A stretch of DNA of 62,245 bases, taken from Sinomonas mesophila (lineage in GTDB: Bacteria; Actinomycetota; Actinomycetes; Actinomycetales; Micrococcaceae). The position numbers and the translations under genes were made by a program. This document shows, piece after piece, positions 16,577 through 24,002 of this stretch. Location: positions 1 to 62,245 of the forward strand of contig NZ_KV908325.1 in the NCBI RefSeq assembly GCF_001999765.1, written 5' to 3'. The notes below the pieces were generated by a model. It was not told where the DNA came from. It ran no database searches and worked only from the letters and a program-made list of their open reading frames with translations. The first letter of the stretch is position 1. Every line of letters begins with the position of its first letter.

Positions 16577-17215
16577 TCAGACGGTGAGGTGGCGGTGGAA
16601 GGCGGAGCGGACCTCGTCCATCGAACCCTCGCCGATCATCTCGGCCATCATGAGGTGCGTGGTCACGGAGCTCGACGCAGGGTAGGACTGCTCGAGGTTC
16701 CGCATGCACATCAAGGTCTCGGCGGCCAGGGTGGTGTAGGCGCGCAGCAGCCGGGAATTTCCGGATTCCGAGACGAGTGTCGTGTGGAATTCAAGATCGA
16801 GTTTGAAGACGCTTTCCCAGTCGTCTTCTCCTGCGGCTTCTGTGAGCCGCACGGCGACCTTCCTGAGCTCCTCGGCGACTTCCTCTCGCCGCTCGGCAGG
16901 CTGGGCCATGATGATCTGGGCCGCGCCAAGCTCGAGGATCTCGCGGACGCCATAGATCTCGTCCACATCCTTCGGCGTCAGTTCGACGACGAACACGCCG
17001 CGGTTGGGCTTGCTGACGAGCAGTCCCTCTTGGCTCAGTCGCTGCAGCGCCTCGCGGACGGGGCCGCGGGAGAGGTTCAGCTGGCTCGAGACGAGCGATT
17101 CGTTGATCTGCTGGCCGGGGGCGAAGTAACCGTCGATAATGCGCTCGCGCAATTGATCGGCAACCTTGACAGACGTCGATTGGGGCTTCATGGCGACTAG
17201 GCCAAATTCCTTCAT
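16577..17215 (-). CDS. GntR-family regulator, FCD type (diverged)
   Basis: The product has 212 residues. The winged helix reads YFAPGQQINESLVSSQLNLS then RGPVREALQRLSQEGLL, and a helical FCD-like domain follows. It is clearly more distant from the other two GntR proteins than they are from each other. I chose the ATG at 17215 (MKEFGLVAMKPQ): GGGAG lies 10 nt upstream, while the GTG at 17224 is too close to it. A promoter with an ATCATTGT/ACAATGAT dyad lies at 17298-17322. It follows putA on the same strand and may control it. Confidence 0.85.
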   Translation of the reverse strand: MKEFGLVAMKPQSTSVKVADQLRERIIDGYFAPGQQINESLVSSQLNLSRGPVREALQRLSQEGLLVSKPNRGVFVVELTPKDVDEIYGVREILELGAAQIIMAQPAERREEVAEELRKVAVRLTEAAGEDDWESVFKLDLEFHTTLVSESGNSRLLRAYTTLAAETLMCMRNLEQSYPASSSVTTHLMMAEMIGEGSMDEVRSAFHRHLTV

Positions 17216-17286
17216 TCCGCTCACTCTCCCTTCCTCGTACGATGGCTGCGAGCTCGAGTCCGTAGAGAGTAACTACGGGCACTAGA

Positions 17287-17322
17287 AAAAATGTATCATC
17301 ATTGTAAATAGTTGACAATGAT
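17287..17322 (-). promoter_or_regulatory. Promoter with inverted repeat upstream of the diverged GntR gene
   Basis: ATCATTGT (17298-17305) and ACAATGAT (17315-17322) form a perfect 8-bp inverted repeat with 9 nt between. On the minus strand TTGTCA is followed 17 nt later by TACATT, a plausible -35/-10 pair within the dyad. The half-site ATTGT/ACAAT resembles the ATTGTTGACAAT sites but with wider spacing. Autoregulation is likely. Confidence 0.55.
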
Positions 17323-17358
17323 CTGCGGCAATCTTTCGAGGAGGTTGCTGAACGCCGA

Positions 17359-17396
17359 GAGGCCCCGACGCCTGCGTCAGCAGGTGCCGGGGCCTC
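17359..17396 (-). terminator. Terminator of putA
   Basis: A 17-bp stem with two mismatches (17359-17375 with 17380-17396) and a GTCA loop lies 17 nt past the putA stop codon. Confidence 0.75.
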
Positions 17397-17412
17397 GCCG
17401 GTTCCTGAAGCG

Positions 17413-20400
17413 TCAGATGGCGTCCCGCGAGAGCTTGTTCGGGGTGCCGAACCGGTGGGCCGTGATGGAGACCGCCTGCTCCCGGAGGAAAGTGAGGAGC
17501 TCGACGCGGCCGGCGGCGACGACGTCGTTCGCGTAGACCGCGACGTCGGGCTTGCCGTTGGCGGCCTCCGCCGTGGCGAGCGCCGAGCCGCCGATGAGGC
17601 GGATGCGGGCGCCGGAGTCGGGGCCTGTCTGGGCCGCGAGGCAGCCGGCGCGCTTGGCCCAGGCCGCGGCGTCCTCGACGACCGGGGCGAGCCCGGCCGC
17701 GCGGAGGGCGCGGTCGACGTCGGCCGGGAGCGGCGCGGCGGTGCTGACCACCGCGCCCTGCGGGACGCCCGTGCCCCACGCCGTGAGGGCGGCGGAGGCG
17801 ACGCGGAGCAGCTCGGCCACGCCGTGCCCGCTGGTCGGGGCCTCGTAGCGGATCACGGCGGGGACGGGCGCGTAGCGGAACACGTTGCGCTCGGCCTCGA
17901 GGCCGGAGACGTCCCGGGCGGCGCCGAACTCGGCGCGCCACGCCTCGGCGTCGGAGGCGAGGGCGGCCTCGAGCCAGGCGAGGTCGGCCGGCGTCGTGCC
18001 GGCCGCGCGGGCGGCCGAGAGGAGCGTGCTGGCCTGCGGGGTGAGCGACGCCAGGCGGGCCTCGCGGACCGGGGCGTCCCTCCAGGCGCCGAGCCCGACG
18101 AGGTAGTTCGGGCCGCCGGCCTTGGTGCCCGCGCCGACCGCGGACTTCTTCCACCCGCCGAAGGGCTGGCGGCGCACGATCGCGCCGGTGATGCCGCGGT
18201 TGACGTAGAGGTTGCCGGCCTGGACGTTCTCGAGCCAGTAGGCGAGCTCGGCCGGGTCGAGGGAGTGCAGGCCGGAGGTGAGGCCGTAGTCGATCTCGTT
18301 GACGATCGCCACCGCCTCTTCGAGCGTCGAGGCGGTCATGATGCCCAGGATCGGGCCGAAGTACTCGGTCTTGTGGTACTCGCTCCCGCGGCGGACGCCG
18401 GCGCGCACGCCCGGGCTCCAGAGCGTGCCGCTCTCATCGAGCTGGCGGGGCTCGAGGACCCAGTTCTCCTCGGCGCCGAGCGTCGTGAGGCCGCGCAGGA
18501 GCTTGCCCTCCGCGGGCTCGATGATCGGGCCCATCTGCGTCTGCGGGTCGACCGGGTAGCCGACCTTGAGCGAGCGGGCCGCGTCGACGAGCTGCTGGTT
18601 GAAGCGGCGGGACGTCGCGACCGAGCCGACGAGGATGACGAGCGAGGACGCGGAGCACTTCTGCCCGGCGTGGCCGAAGGCGGACTGGACGACGTCCCGC
18701 GCGGCGAGGTCGAGGTCGGCGCTGGGGGTGACGATGATGGCGTTCTTGCCGGACGTCTCGGCCAGGAGGGGCAGGTCCTTGCGGAAGGAGCGGAACAGCT
18801 CGGCGGTCTCGTAGCCGCCGGTGAGGATGACGCGGTCGACGGCGGGGTGCGAGACCAGGCGCGCGCCCAGCGTCCGCTCCGAGACCTGCACGTACTGCAG
18901 GACGCCGCGGTCGACGCCGGCCTCGTCGAAGGCCTCCCAGAGGGCCTCGACCATGACGGCGCCGGAGCGGCGGGCCTGCCGCGCGGGCTTGATGACGACG
19001 GCGGAGCCCGCGGCGAGGGCGGCGAGGGCCGAGCCGGCCGGGATCGCGACCGGGAAGTTCCACGGCGGGGTCACGACGGTGAGCTTCGACGGGACGAACT
19101 CGGCGCCGTCGACCGCGTCGAGCTCCTTGGCGAGCTCGGCGTAGTAGTGGGCGAAGTCGATGGCCTCGGAGACCTCGGGGTCGCCCTGGTCGAGGGTCTT
19201 GCCGCACTCCGACGCCATGACTTCGAGCAGCTCGGCGCGGCGGGCCTCGAGCCGGACGCCGGCGAGGTGCAGCACGGCCGCGCGCTCGGCGCCGCTCAGG
19301 GCGCCCCACTCGGCGCCGCGGGCGACGGCGGTGTCCAGGACGGCGTCGAGCTCGGCCTGGGTGCCGAGCTCGTGGGAGTCGGCGGTGGCCTGGCCCAGCC
19401 TCGAGGAGGGGACCCGGGCGAGGATGGCCCGGCCCCAGGCGAGGTTGGCCGGGAGGTCGGGGTCGGTGTCCGGGGTGTTGGCGAAGCTCGCCGTCGGGCC
19501 GCCATAGGCGTTCACGCCGGCCTGCCGGGTCAGCTCCGCGCGGCGGGTCTCCTCCGCGAGGGCGGCCCCGGCGTCGAACGCGCTCCGGTCCTGGTTCCGG
19601 TTCGGGCCGGGGACCTCGCCGGTGAGCGCGTCGAGGGAGGCGAGGAAGCGCTGCTTCTCGCGCTCGAAGAGGGGCTCGTTCTTGTCCAGCTCGAAGACGG
19701 CGGACATGAAGTTCTCCTGGCTCGCGCCCTCCTCGAGGCGGCGGATCAGGTAGGCGATCGCGACGTCGAACTCGCCCGGGTGGACCACCGGCGTGTAGAG
19801 GAGCAGCGAGCCGACGTCCCTCTTGACGGCCTCGGCCTGGCCCGTGGCCATGCCGAGGAGCATCTCGAAGTCGAGGCCGGAGCTGATGCCGCGGGCCTGG
19901 GCGAGGAGATGGGCGAGGGCGACGTCGAAGAGGTTGTGGCCGGCGACGCCGATGCGCACGTTCGCGATCCGCTCGGGGGTCAGCGAGTAGTCGAGCACGG
20001 CCTTGTAGGAGGTGTCGGAGTCCTGCTTGGTGCCCCACGTGGCCAGCGGCCAGCCGTGGAGGTCGGCGTCGACCCGCTCCATCGGCAGGTTGGCGCCCTT
20101 GACGACGCGGACCTTGATCGGCGCGCCGCCGGCGGCGACGCGGGCCTCGGCCCACTCCTGCAGGCGGATCATCGCCCCGAGCGCGTCCGGGAGGTAGGCC
20201 TGGAGCACGATCCCGGCCTCGAGGCCCCGGAACTCCGGGCGGTCCAGGAGGCGCGTGAAGACCGCGATGGTCAGCTCGAGGTCCTTGTACTCCTCCATGT
20301 CCAGATTGATGAACTTCTGCGGGCGGGAGGACGCGGCGAGCCGGTAGAGCGGTGCCAGCTTCTCGATGATGTGCTCTACGGCCTCGTGGAAGGCCCAGTG

Positions 20401-20985
20401 GTTGTGCGGGGCCACGGTCGAGGAGACCTTGATCGAGACGTAGTCGACGTCGTCGCGCGCGAGCAGGCGCCGGGTGCCCTCGAGCCGGCGGGAGGCCTCG
20501 CCCTCGCCGAGGATCGCCTCGCCGAGGAGGTTGACGTTGAGCCGGATGCCGTCCTTCGTGATCTTGGCGATCGAGCGGCCGAGCTTGGCGTCCGTCGCGT
20601 CGACGATGAGGTGGCCGACCATGTCCCGCAGCACTCGGCGGGCGACGGGGATGACGACGCCGGGGATCACCGGCGCGAGCGTCCCGCCGAGGGCGACGGC
20701 GGACTTCATGTACCAGGGCAGGAAGGCCGGGACCTTGGGCGCGAGCGCCTTGAGGTTCCGCGCGGCGACGGACAGGTCCTCGGGGCGGACGACGCCGTCG
20801 ACGAACCCGACGGTGAAGTCGAGCCCGTTCGCGTCCTGCAGCACGCCGGCAAGCTGTGCGGCGGAGGCGTCGACGGGGACCTTCGCGCCCTCGGCGAGCC
20901 AACGGCGGACCAGGGCGACGGCATCGTCCGCGAGGTCCTGCGGCCGCACGAGTCGGCTGCCGCCCGGGGCACTGGTGATCGTCAT
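17413..20985 (-). CDS. putA: Bifunctional proline dehydrogenase / 1-pyrroline-5-carboxylate dehydrogenase
   Basis: The protein has 1190 residues. The proline dehydrogenase barrel covers roughly residues 60-450 (with FEMLLGMATGQAEAVKRDVG and YLIRRLEEGASQENFM). The aldehyde dehydrogenase half follows with ILTGGYETAELF, the catalytic Glu in LLAETSGKNAIIV and the catalytic Cys in AFGHAGQKCSASS. It oxidises proline to glutamate with FAD and NAD and passes the intermediate internally. There is no N-terminal ribbon-helix-helix domain, so unlike E. coli PutA it cannot regulate itself. The start at 20985 is backed by GAGGAG 6 nt upstream; the frame opens far upstream but without protein character. Confidence 0.96.
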   Translation of the reverse strand: MTITSAPGGSRLVRPQDLADDAVALVRRWLAEGAKVPVDASAAQLAGVLQDANGLDFTVGFVDGVVRPEDLSVAARNLKALAPKVPAFLPWYMKSAVALGGTLAPVIPGVVIPVARRVLRDMVGHLIVDATDAKLGRSIAKITKDGIRLNVNLLGEAILGEGEASRRLEGTRRLLARDDVDYVSIKVSSTVAPHNHWAFHEAVEHIIEKLAPLYRLAASSRPQKFINLDMEEYKDLELTIAVFTRLLDRPEFRGLEAGIVLQAYLPDALGAMIRLQEWAEARVAAGGAPIKVRVVKGANLPMERVDADLHGWPLATWGTKQDSDTSYKAVLDYSLTPERIANVRIGVAGHNLFDVALAHLLAQARGISSGLDFEMLLGMATGQAEAVKRDVGSLLLYTPVVHPGEFDVAIAYLIRRLEEGASQENFMSAVFELDKNEPLFEREKQRFLASLDALTGEVPGPNRNQDRSAFDAGAALAEETRRAELTRQAGVNAYGGPTASFANTPDTDPDLPANLAWGRAILARVPSSRLGQATADSHELGTQAELDAVLDTAVARGAEWGALSGAERAAVLHLAGVRLEARRAELLEVMASECGKTLDQGDPEVSEAIDFAHYYAELAKELDAVDGAEFVPSKLTVVTPPWNFPVAIPAGSALAALAAGSAVVIKPARQARRSGAVMVEALWEAFDEAGVDRGVLQYVQVSERTLGARLVSHPAVDRVILTGGYETAELFRSFRKDLPLLAETSGKNAIIVTPSADLDLAARDVVQSAFGHAGQKCSASSLVILVGSVATSRRFNQQLVDAARSLKVGYPVDPQTQMGPIIEPAEGKLLRGLTTLGAEENWVLEPRQLDESGTLWSPGVRAGVRRGSEYHKTEYFGPILGIMTASTLEEAVAIVNEIDYGLTSGLHSLDPAELAYWLENVQAGNLYVNRGITGAIVRRQPFGGWKKSAVGAGTKAGGPNYLVGLGAWRDAPVREARLASLTPQASTLLSAARAAGTTPADLAWLEAALASDAEAWRAEFGAARDVSGLEAERNVFRYAPVPAVIRYEAPTSGHGVAELLRVASAALTAWGTGVPQGAVVSTAAPLPADVDRALRAAGLAPVVEDAAAWAKRAGCLAAQTGPDSGARIRLIGGSALATAEAANGKPDVAVYANDVVAAGRVELLTFLREQAVSITAHRFGTPNKLSRDAI

Positions 20986-21236
20986 GGGTACTCCTCGAAA
21001 CAGGCACAGCGCAGAGACGACTGACCCATGCACGGGTGCTGGGTCGCCGTCTGGCTGGCACGTGAAAGCCGCTCCCCGAGGGGCCGCCGAGCGGCGAGTG
21101 GATACCCGGATGCGCCTCCGGGTCGGCCCTTCTGATCCCAGTATGGGGAAACATGCGATTAACGAAAAGCGATGATTCCCGGACGATATTCTTCGGGTTT
21201 GACGATGTATTGAGGGGCCGGGCGGCGAGCCACTGG

Positions 21237-21472
21237 CTAGGCGAGGCGCGTCAGCGCCGCCTGGGGATCCTGCCCGGCGTCGGCCGCGGCGAGCAGCACG
21301 AGCATGAGGGAGATCTGGTGGCGGCAGGCCTTCGTCAGGAGCTCGTGCAGGCGGGCCAGCGCCTCGGCGTGCCCGGCCCGGGCGAGCTGAGCAGCGCGAC
21401 CCAGTCGCCGCCGTCGTGCGCCGCGTGCGCGGGCGAGGTCCCCGCGCTCGGGGAGACGCTGGGGGAGCCCAT
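21237..21472 (-). pseudogene. Small gene with probable single-base deletion (unknown family)
   Basis: An ATG at 21472 opens MGSPSVSPSAGTSPAHAAHDG then GDWVALLSS, after which the frame drifts. In the -1 neighbouring frame the sequence continues as a good helix, ARAGHAEALARLHELLTKAC then RHQISLMLVLLAAADAGQ, up to a stop at 21237. The span is 236 nt, one short of a whole number of codons. The helix is faintly like the first part of ECF sigma factors, but the piece is too short to claim that. It lies 13 nt behind the small gene at 21486-21725. Confidence 0.35.
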
Positions 21473-21485
21473 GCCGTCCACGCCC

Positions 21486-21725
21486 TCACCTCCCGGGCTC
21501 GAGCGGCCCGGCGATGCGGACCGCGAGTTCCGGCGGGCAGCCGCGGTCCACGAGGTTGAGGAGCTCGTGGATGTCCACGCCCCGCGAGGCCGCCATCCGT
21601 GCCGCGAGAGTAGCAGGGAACCCGGCGTCGCGGAGCAGGCGGGCGCGCCACGCCACGATCCGTTCCCCTTCGTCGCGGGGCGCCTCGGCCCCGCTGCGCG
21701 CTTCCGCGTCCCACTGGATGCTCAT
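21486..21725 (-). CDS. Small hypothetical protein (79 aa)
   Basis: MSIQWDAEARSGAEAPRDEG leads into RIVAWRARLLRDAGFPATLA, then DIHELLNLVDRGCPPELAVRI. The pattern RARLLRxAGFP...HELLxLVDRGCPPxLAxRI is one I associate with short actinobacterial proteins of unknown role that often sit beside regulators. The protein is acidic, helical and soluble. It is divergent from the lipoprotein gene at 21834 and probably co-transcribed with the broken gene at 21237-21472. Confidence 0.6.
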   Translation of the reverse strand: MSIQWDAEARSGAEAPRDEGERIVAWRARLLRDAGFPATLAARMAASRGVDIHELLNLVDRGCPPELAVRIAGPLEPGR

Positions 21726-21833
21726 ACCCCGTGAGTGTCCTCCGCGGCGCGGTTCTTACCCCCCGGTAAGACCTCGGCCGTGCGTGCCACAAGGAGGCAC
21801 GGGCGAGAGCCCGCAAGGACAAAGGAGGCCATC

Positions 21834-22543
21834 ATGGAACACCGGGCTTCGGGCGGGCGGCTGGCCGCCGCCGTGCTCATCGCGTCGCTCGCCCTCGGCG
21901 GCGGGCTCGCCGGCTGCGCATCGCAGACGACGGCGACGGGTCACCACGGGCAGCACGCGGTCGCCGCGGCGGTGGGGCAGGTCAGCGTCGCCTCCGTGCC
22001 GGCGGCGCAGATGCGGCTCCGCATGGACATGCGGCTGCTGTGGAACCAGCACATGGAGTGGACGCGCATGGCCATCACGGACTTCGCCGCGGGCTCGCCG
22101 GGGTTCGGGGCCAGCGCGGACCGGCTGCTCGAGAATCAGGCCGACATCGGGGCCGCGATCGCGCCGTTCTACGGCGACTCCGCGCGGCGAACCGCCTGAC
22201 CGCGCTCCTGCAGGAGCACATCGCGGGCTTTGTCTCCCTCCTGCAGGCCGCCAGGGCCGGCGACAACACCGGGGTGGAGGCCGCGACGTCGGCCGTCTAC
22301 GCCAATGCGGACGCGATCGCGGACTTCCTGTCCTCGGCCAACCCGAAGAACTGGCCGCAGGCGGAGATGCGGGACATGATGAAGGGCCACATTGACCAGA
22401 CGATCGTGTACGCGACTGACGAGCTGACGGGCAACTACGCCCACGGCATCGACGTCTACGACGAGGCCGAGACGCACATGCTCATGCTCGCGGACGACCT
22501 GAGTGACGGCCTCATCGCCCAGTTCCCGGGGGCCTTCCGCTGA
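21834..22543 (+). pseudogene. Alpha-helical lipoprotein, frameshifted
   Basis: The first frame (21834-22199) has a lipoprotein signal (hydrophobic stretch, then GGGLAGC) and continues [17 protein letters not shown], then [20 protein letters not shown]. The second frame (to 22543) carries on with [40 protein letters not shown] and HMLMLADDLSDGLIAQFPGAFR. The two parts join as one helical-bundle protein of about 236 residues. A loss of one base in the GC run near 22180 explains the break (for example GCGGCGGCG to GCGCGGCG). Similar surface proteins occur in Bacillus and Paenibacillus, role unknown. AAAGGAGG lies upstream. Sequencing error is possible. Confidence 0.65.
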
Positions 22544-22558
22544 GCCGCGTGCCGCCTG

Positions 22559-22720
22559 TTATCGGCGGGGCCGGGTCATCCAGCCCGCAGAGAGGCCCCC
22601 GCCGCCGAGCGTCATGAGGCCGAGCCCGCCGGCGAGGGCGAGGTGGGTCTCGGACAGCAGCGTGCAGGCCACTCCCGCTGCCAGGATCAGGACCATTGCG
22701 GTCATGTAGGCGTGGAACAT
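22559..22720 (-). CDS. Predicted membrane microprotein (53 aa)
   Basis: The ORF reads MFHAYMTAMVLILAAGVACT, then LLSETHLALAGGLGLMTLGG and a basic end TRPRR. Two hydrophobic segments (about residues 6-20 and 27-42) suggest a small two-helix inner-membrane protein with both ends on one side. It follows the 47-residue cysteine peptide gene by 38 nt on the same strand. No strong ribosome-binding site is seen, which lowers confidence. Confidence 0.4.
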   Translation of the reverse strand: MFHAYMTAMVLILAAGVACTLLSETHLALAGGLGLMTLGGGGLSAGWMTRPRR

Positions 22721-22758
22721 GGGATGTCCGGCCGAGTTCTTCGTGCTGCTCTGCGCGG

Positions 22759-22902
22759 CTAGTCCGTCTCAGGTCCGGAGCAGTACACGCACGAGACGTC
22801 CTCGCAGTGGAACGTACCCCGGGAGGTCGCGTTCCACTGTGCCGAGACCGCGCGCTGCTGGCCCGTCGGAAGCGAGATGGTGGAGGTATCTGACTGCTTC
22901 AT
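22759..22902 (-). CDS. Cysteine-containing microprotein (47 aa)
   Basis: This ORF is short. It begins MKQSDTSTISLPTGQQRAVS and ends in a compact His/Cys cluster, FHCEDVSCVYCSGPETD. The cysteines are at 33, 38 and 41, directly after His 32, a spacing able to bind zinc or an Fe-S centre or to be modified. AGAGG precedes the ATG. The gene lies 58 nt behind the 69-residue gene, within the leftward micro-gene cluster. I do not know the family, and there is no maturation enzyme nearby that would support calling it a RiPP precursor. Confidence 0.5.
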   Translation of the reverse strand: MKQSDTSTISLPTGQQRAVSAQWNATSRGTFHCEDVSCVYCSGPETD

Positions 22903-22960
22903 TGCATCAGCCTCTCGTGAGGGGTGGGGCGAGCCGTTGGGGGGAGGGGGGAGCGGGCTT

Positions 22961-23170
22961 TCAGCCGAAGGACGGAGCGTCGCCCGGTCCGAGGGCGAGC
23001 ATGGTCACGTCCCTGTCCGCGCCGTGGTCGACGGCCACGAAGCCCTCGTTGTTGAGGAACATCCAGTCCTTCCCGGAGATGCGGGAGGCGGGAGTGTAGA
23101 TGCCGTGGCTGTGTTCCAGCGGGAGCCGCTGGGCCATCTTCCGTTGTGCGCAGAGGGATCGCGATTTCAT
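22961..23170 (-). CDS. Microprotein under a palindromic operator (69 aa)
   Basis: The protein starts MKSRSLCAQRKMAQRLPLEH and continues HSHGIYTPASRISGKDWMFL, then NNEGFVAVDHGADRDVTML. The ribosome-binding site is strong (AAAGGAG, 7 nt before the ATG), and a near-consensus promoter (TTGACA, 17 nt, GATACT) lies just upstream with its -35 inside a 32-bp palindrome. This makes the gene well supported despite its size. No membrane segment or known domain is seen. It seems to be the first gene of its own transcript, followed by the 47- and 53-residue genes. Confidence 0.6.
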   Translation of the reverse strand: MKSRSLCAQRKMAQRLPLEHSHGIYTPASRISGKDWMFLNNEGFVAVDHGADRDVTMLALGPGDAPSFG

Positions 23171-23193
23171 GATGCCGCTCCTTTGTTTCCTCA

Positions 23194-23236
23194 AGTATCC
23201 CGCGCCAACAGTTGATTGTCAACAATTTACTGTTGG
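23194..23236 (-). promoter_or_regulatory. Promoter with 32-bp palindromic operator (GntR-type site, copy 3)
   Basis: The minus strand has TTGACA (23222-23217), a 17-nt spacer and GATACT (23199-23194). The -35 lies in the dyad ATTGTTGACAAT (23215-23226), which is itself flanked by perfect 8-bp arms CCAACAGT (23205-23212) and ACTGTTGG (23229-23236). The core is shared exactly with the sites before the two paralogous GntR genes, so one of those regulators probably controls this promoter. Confidence 0.7.
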
Positions 23237-23282
23237 CTAGATCACACTGAGAAGGAGTCCACGTGCCGCGGGATGGAGGGGG

Positions 23283-23441
23283 TCAGAGCAGTTCTTCGAG
23301 GAGGACTGCGATGTCGAGCTTGCGGATCAGCCGCTCGTGGGAATCGACGTCTTGGGCCTGGCCTGGGAGCGGGGTCGCGGCGCCGGGCCGAGGGGAGACG
23401 GGCGCCGGGAAGCCAGAGCTCCGGGGGGTGCGCCGCTTCAC
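23283..23441 (-). CDS. Microprotein, Pro-rich with C-terminal helix (52 aa)
   Basis: A GTG start overlaps the stop of the 105-residue gene by four bases (GTGA), good evidence for translational coupling. The first half is basic and proline-rich (MKRRTPRSSGFPAPVSPRPG), and the end is a clear amphipathic helix, DSHERLIRKLDIAVLLEELL. Such a tail could bind a partner protein or a membrane face. I do not recognise it. Expression probably depends on the promoter at 23793-23851. Confidence 0.55.
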   Translation of the reverse strand: MKRRTPRSSGFPAPVSPRPGAATPLPGQAQDVDSHERLIRKLDIAVLLEELL

Positions 23442-23755
23442 AGCAGGCTCCCTACGAGGGAGCCCCGGCGGGAGAACAGGGGACCCAGCCCGCCTCGGGC
23501 GAGGTCGTGCAGCAGCTGGCGGTAGCAGGAGAGGGACAGAGGCGGCGCCTGGTGCAGGTCCGCGATGGTGGCGTGGGGACGGTCCACGCGCCACAGGGCG
23601 AGGATCGCCCTGTCCTCCTGTTCATCGTCCAAGGCCCGATAGGGGCCCAGGGGACGATCCGCAGTCAATGCTCGGGCAAAGAGGCCCAAGCGGTCACTGG
23701 GCGTCCGGTTGCCGGAACGGCTCCATACATGGACGACGTCATCGACATCCACCAT
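23438..23755 (-). CDS. Hypothetical protein, first gene of micro-operon (105 aa)
   Basis: The ATG at 23755 (MVDVDDVVHVWSRSGNRTPS) has AAGGAG 9 nt upstream. The core RALDDEQEDRAILALWRVDR then PHATIADLHQAPPLSLSCYR, QLLHDLARGGLGPLF could form a small winged-helix-like domain, but this is weak. No export signal is present. It is translated just before, and coupled to, the 52-residue gene. Its promoter shares -35, -10 and operator with that of the aspartoacylase-family gene at 34926, so the two are probably controlled together. Confidence 0.6.
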   Translation of the reverse strand: MVDVDDVVHVWSRSGNRTPSDRLGLFARALTADRPLGPYRALDDEQEDRAILALWRVDRPHATIADLHQAPPLSLSCYRQLLHDLARGGLGPLFSRRGSLVGSLL

Positions 23756-23792
23756 GGCTCCCAACTCCTTGGTCTGGCTCTGTGGCAATTCT

Positions 23793-23851
23793 GTCGGACA
23801 ATTGTGTCCTACATCACTGTTCGATAGTACCGCTGGACAATCCTGTGTCAA
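23793..23851 (-). promoter_or_regulatory. Promoter plus GTCnGACA-N4-TGTCCnAC operator (copy 1)
   Basis: On the minus strand TTGACA (23851-23846), 16 nt, TACTAT (23829-23824), then 11 nt later the dyad GTAGGACA-CAAT-TGTCCGAC (23812-23793). The promoter at 34847-34905 has the same parts with the same spacer and offset, and CAAACAGTGAC against CGAACAGTGAT between -10 and operator. The GntR protein at 34113-34793 is the likely binder. Confidence 0.7.
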
Positions 23852-23911
23852 GGGATCTAGGGAGCCGCGGCCGCGAGGGTGCGCCCTGGGTGGGTGTATG
23901 TGAAGCTGGAC

Positions 23912-23947
23912 TTAACGGTATGGCCAAGACGATTCCCGTTCCTCTTG
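23912..23947 (+). promoter_or_regulatory. LysR-type dyad in duplicated leader (copy 1)
   Basis: TTAACGGTATGGCC and TTCCCGTTCCTCTTG flank AAGACGAT. It is a weaker copy of the dyad at 26027-26062. The similarity continues through GTAGCGTGGGTGA-like and CACTTCGG blocks to an identical AGGAGGCACCTTGAC start region. The LysR protein at 25077-25976 is the likely binder. Confidence 0.55.
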
Positions 23948-24002
23948 CAGGTAGGAGTTCCTAGCGTGGGTGACGCACGTCACTTCGGCTTCAGGAGGCA
24001 CC

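Noticed and set aside
17455-21024. A 1189-codon open frame antisense to putA
   Set aside because: It is a GC-bias shadow of the putA reading frame: its product is repetitive in Arg, Gly, Asp and Val and shows no domain, while the minus-strand frame is a complete PutA.
22759-22902. Calling the Cys peptide a RiPP precursor
   Set aside because: No radical-SAM, YcaO, lanthipeptide or protease/transporter gene lies nearby, so there is no support beyond the cysteines.
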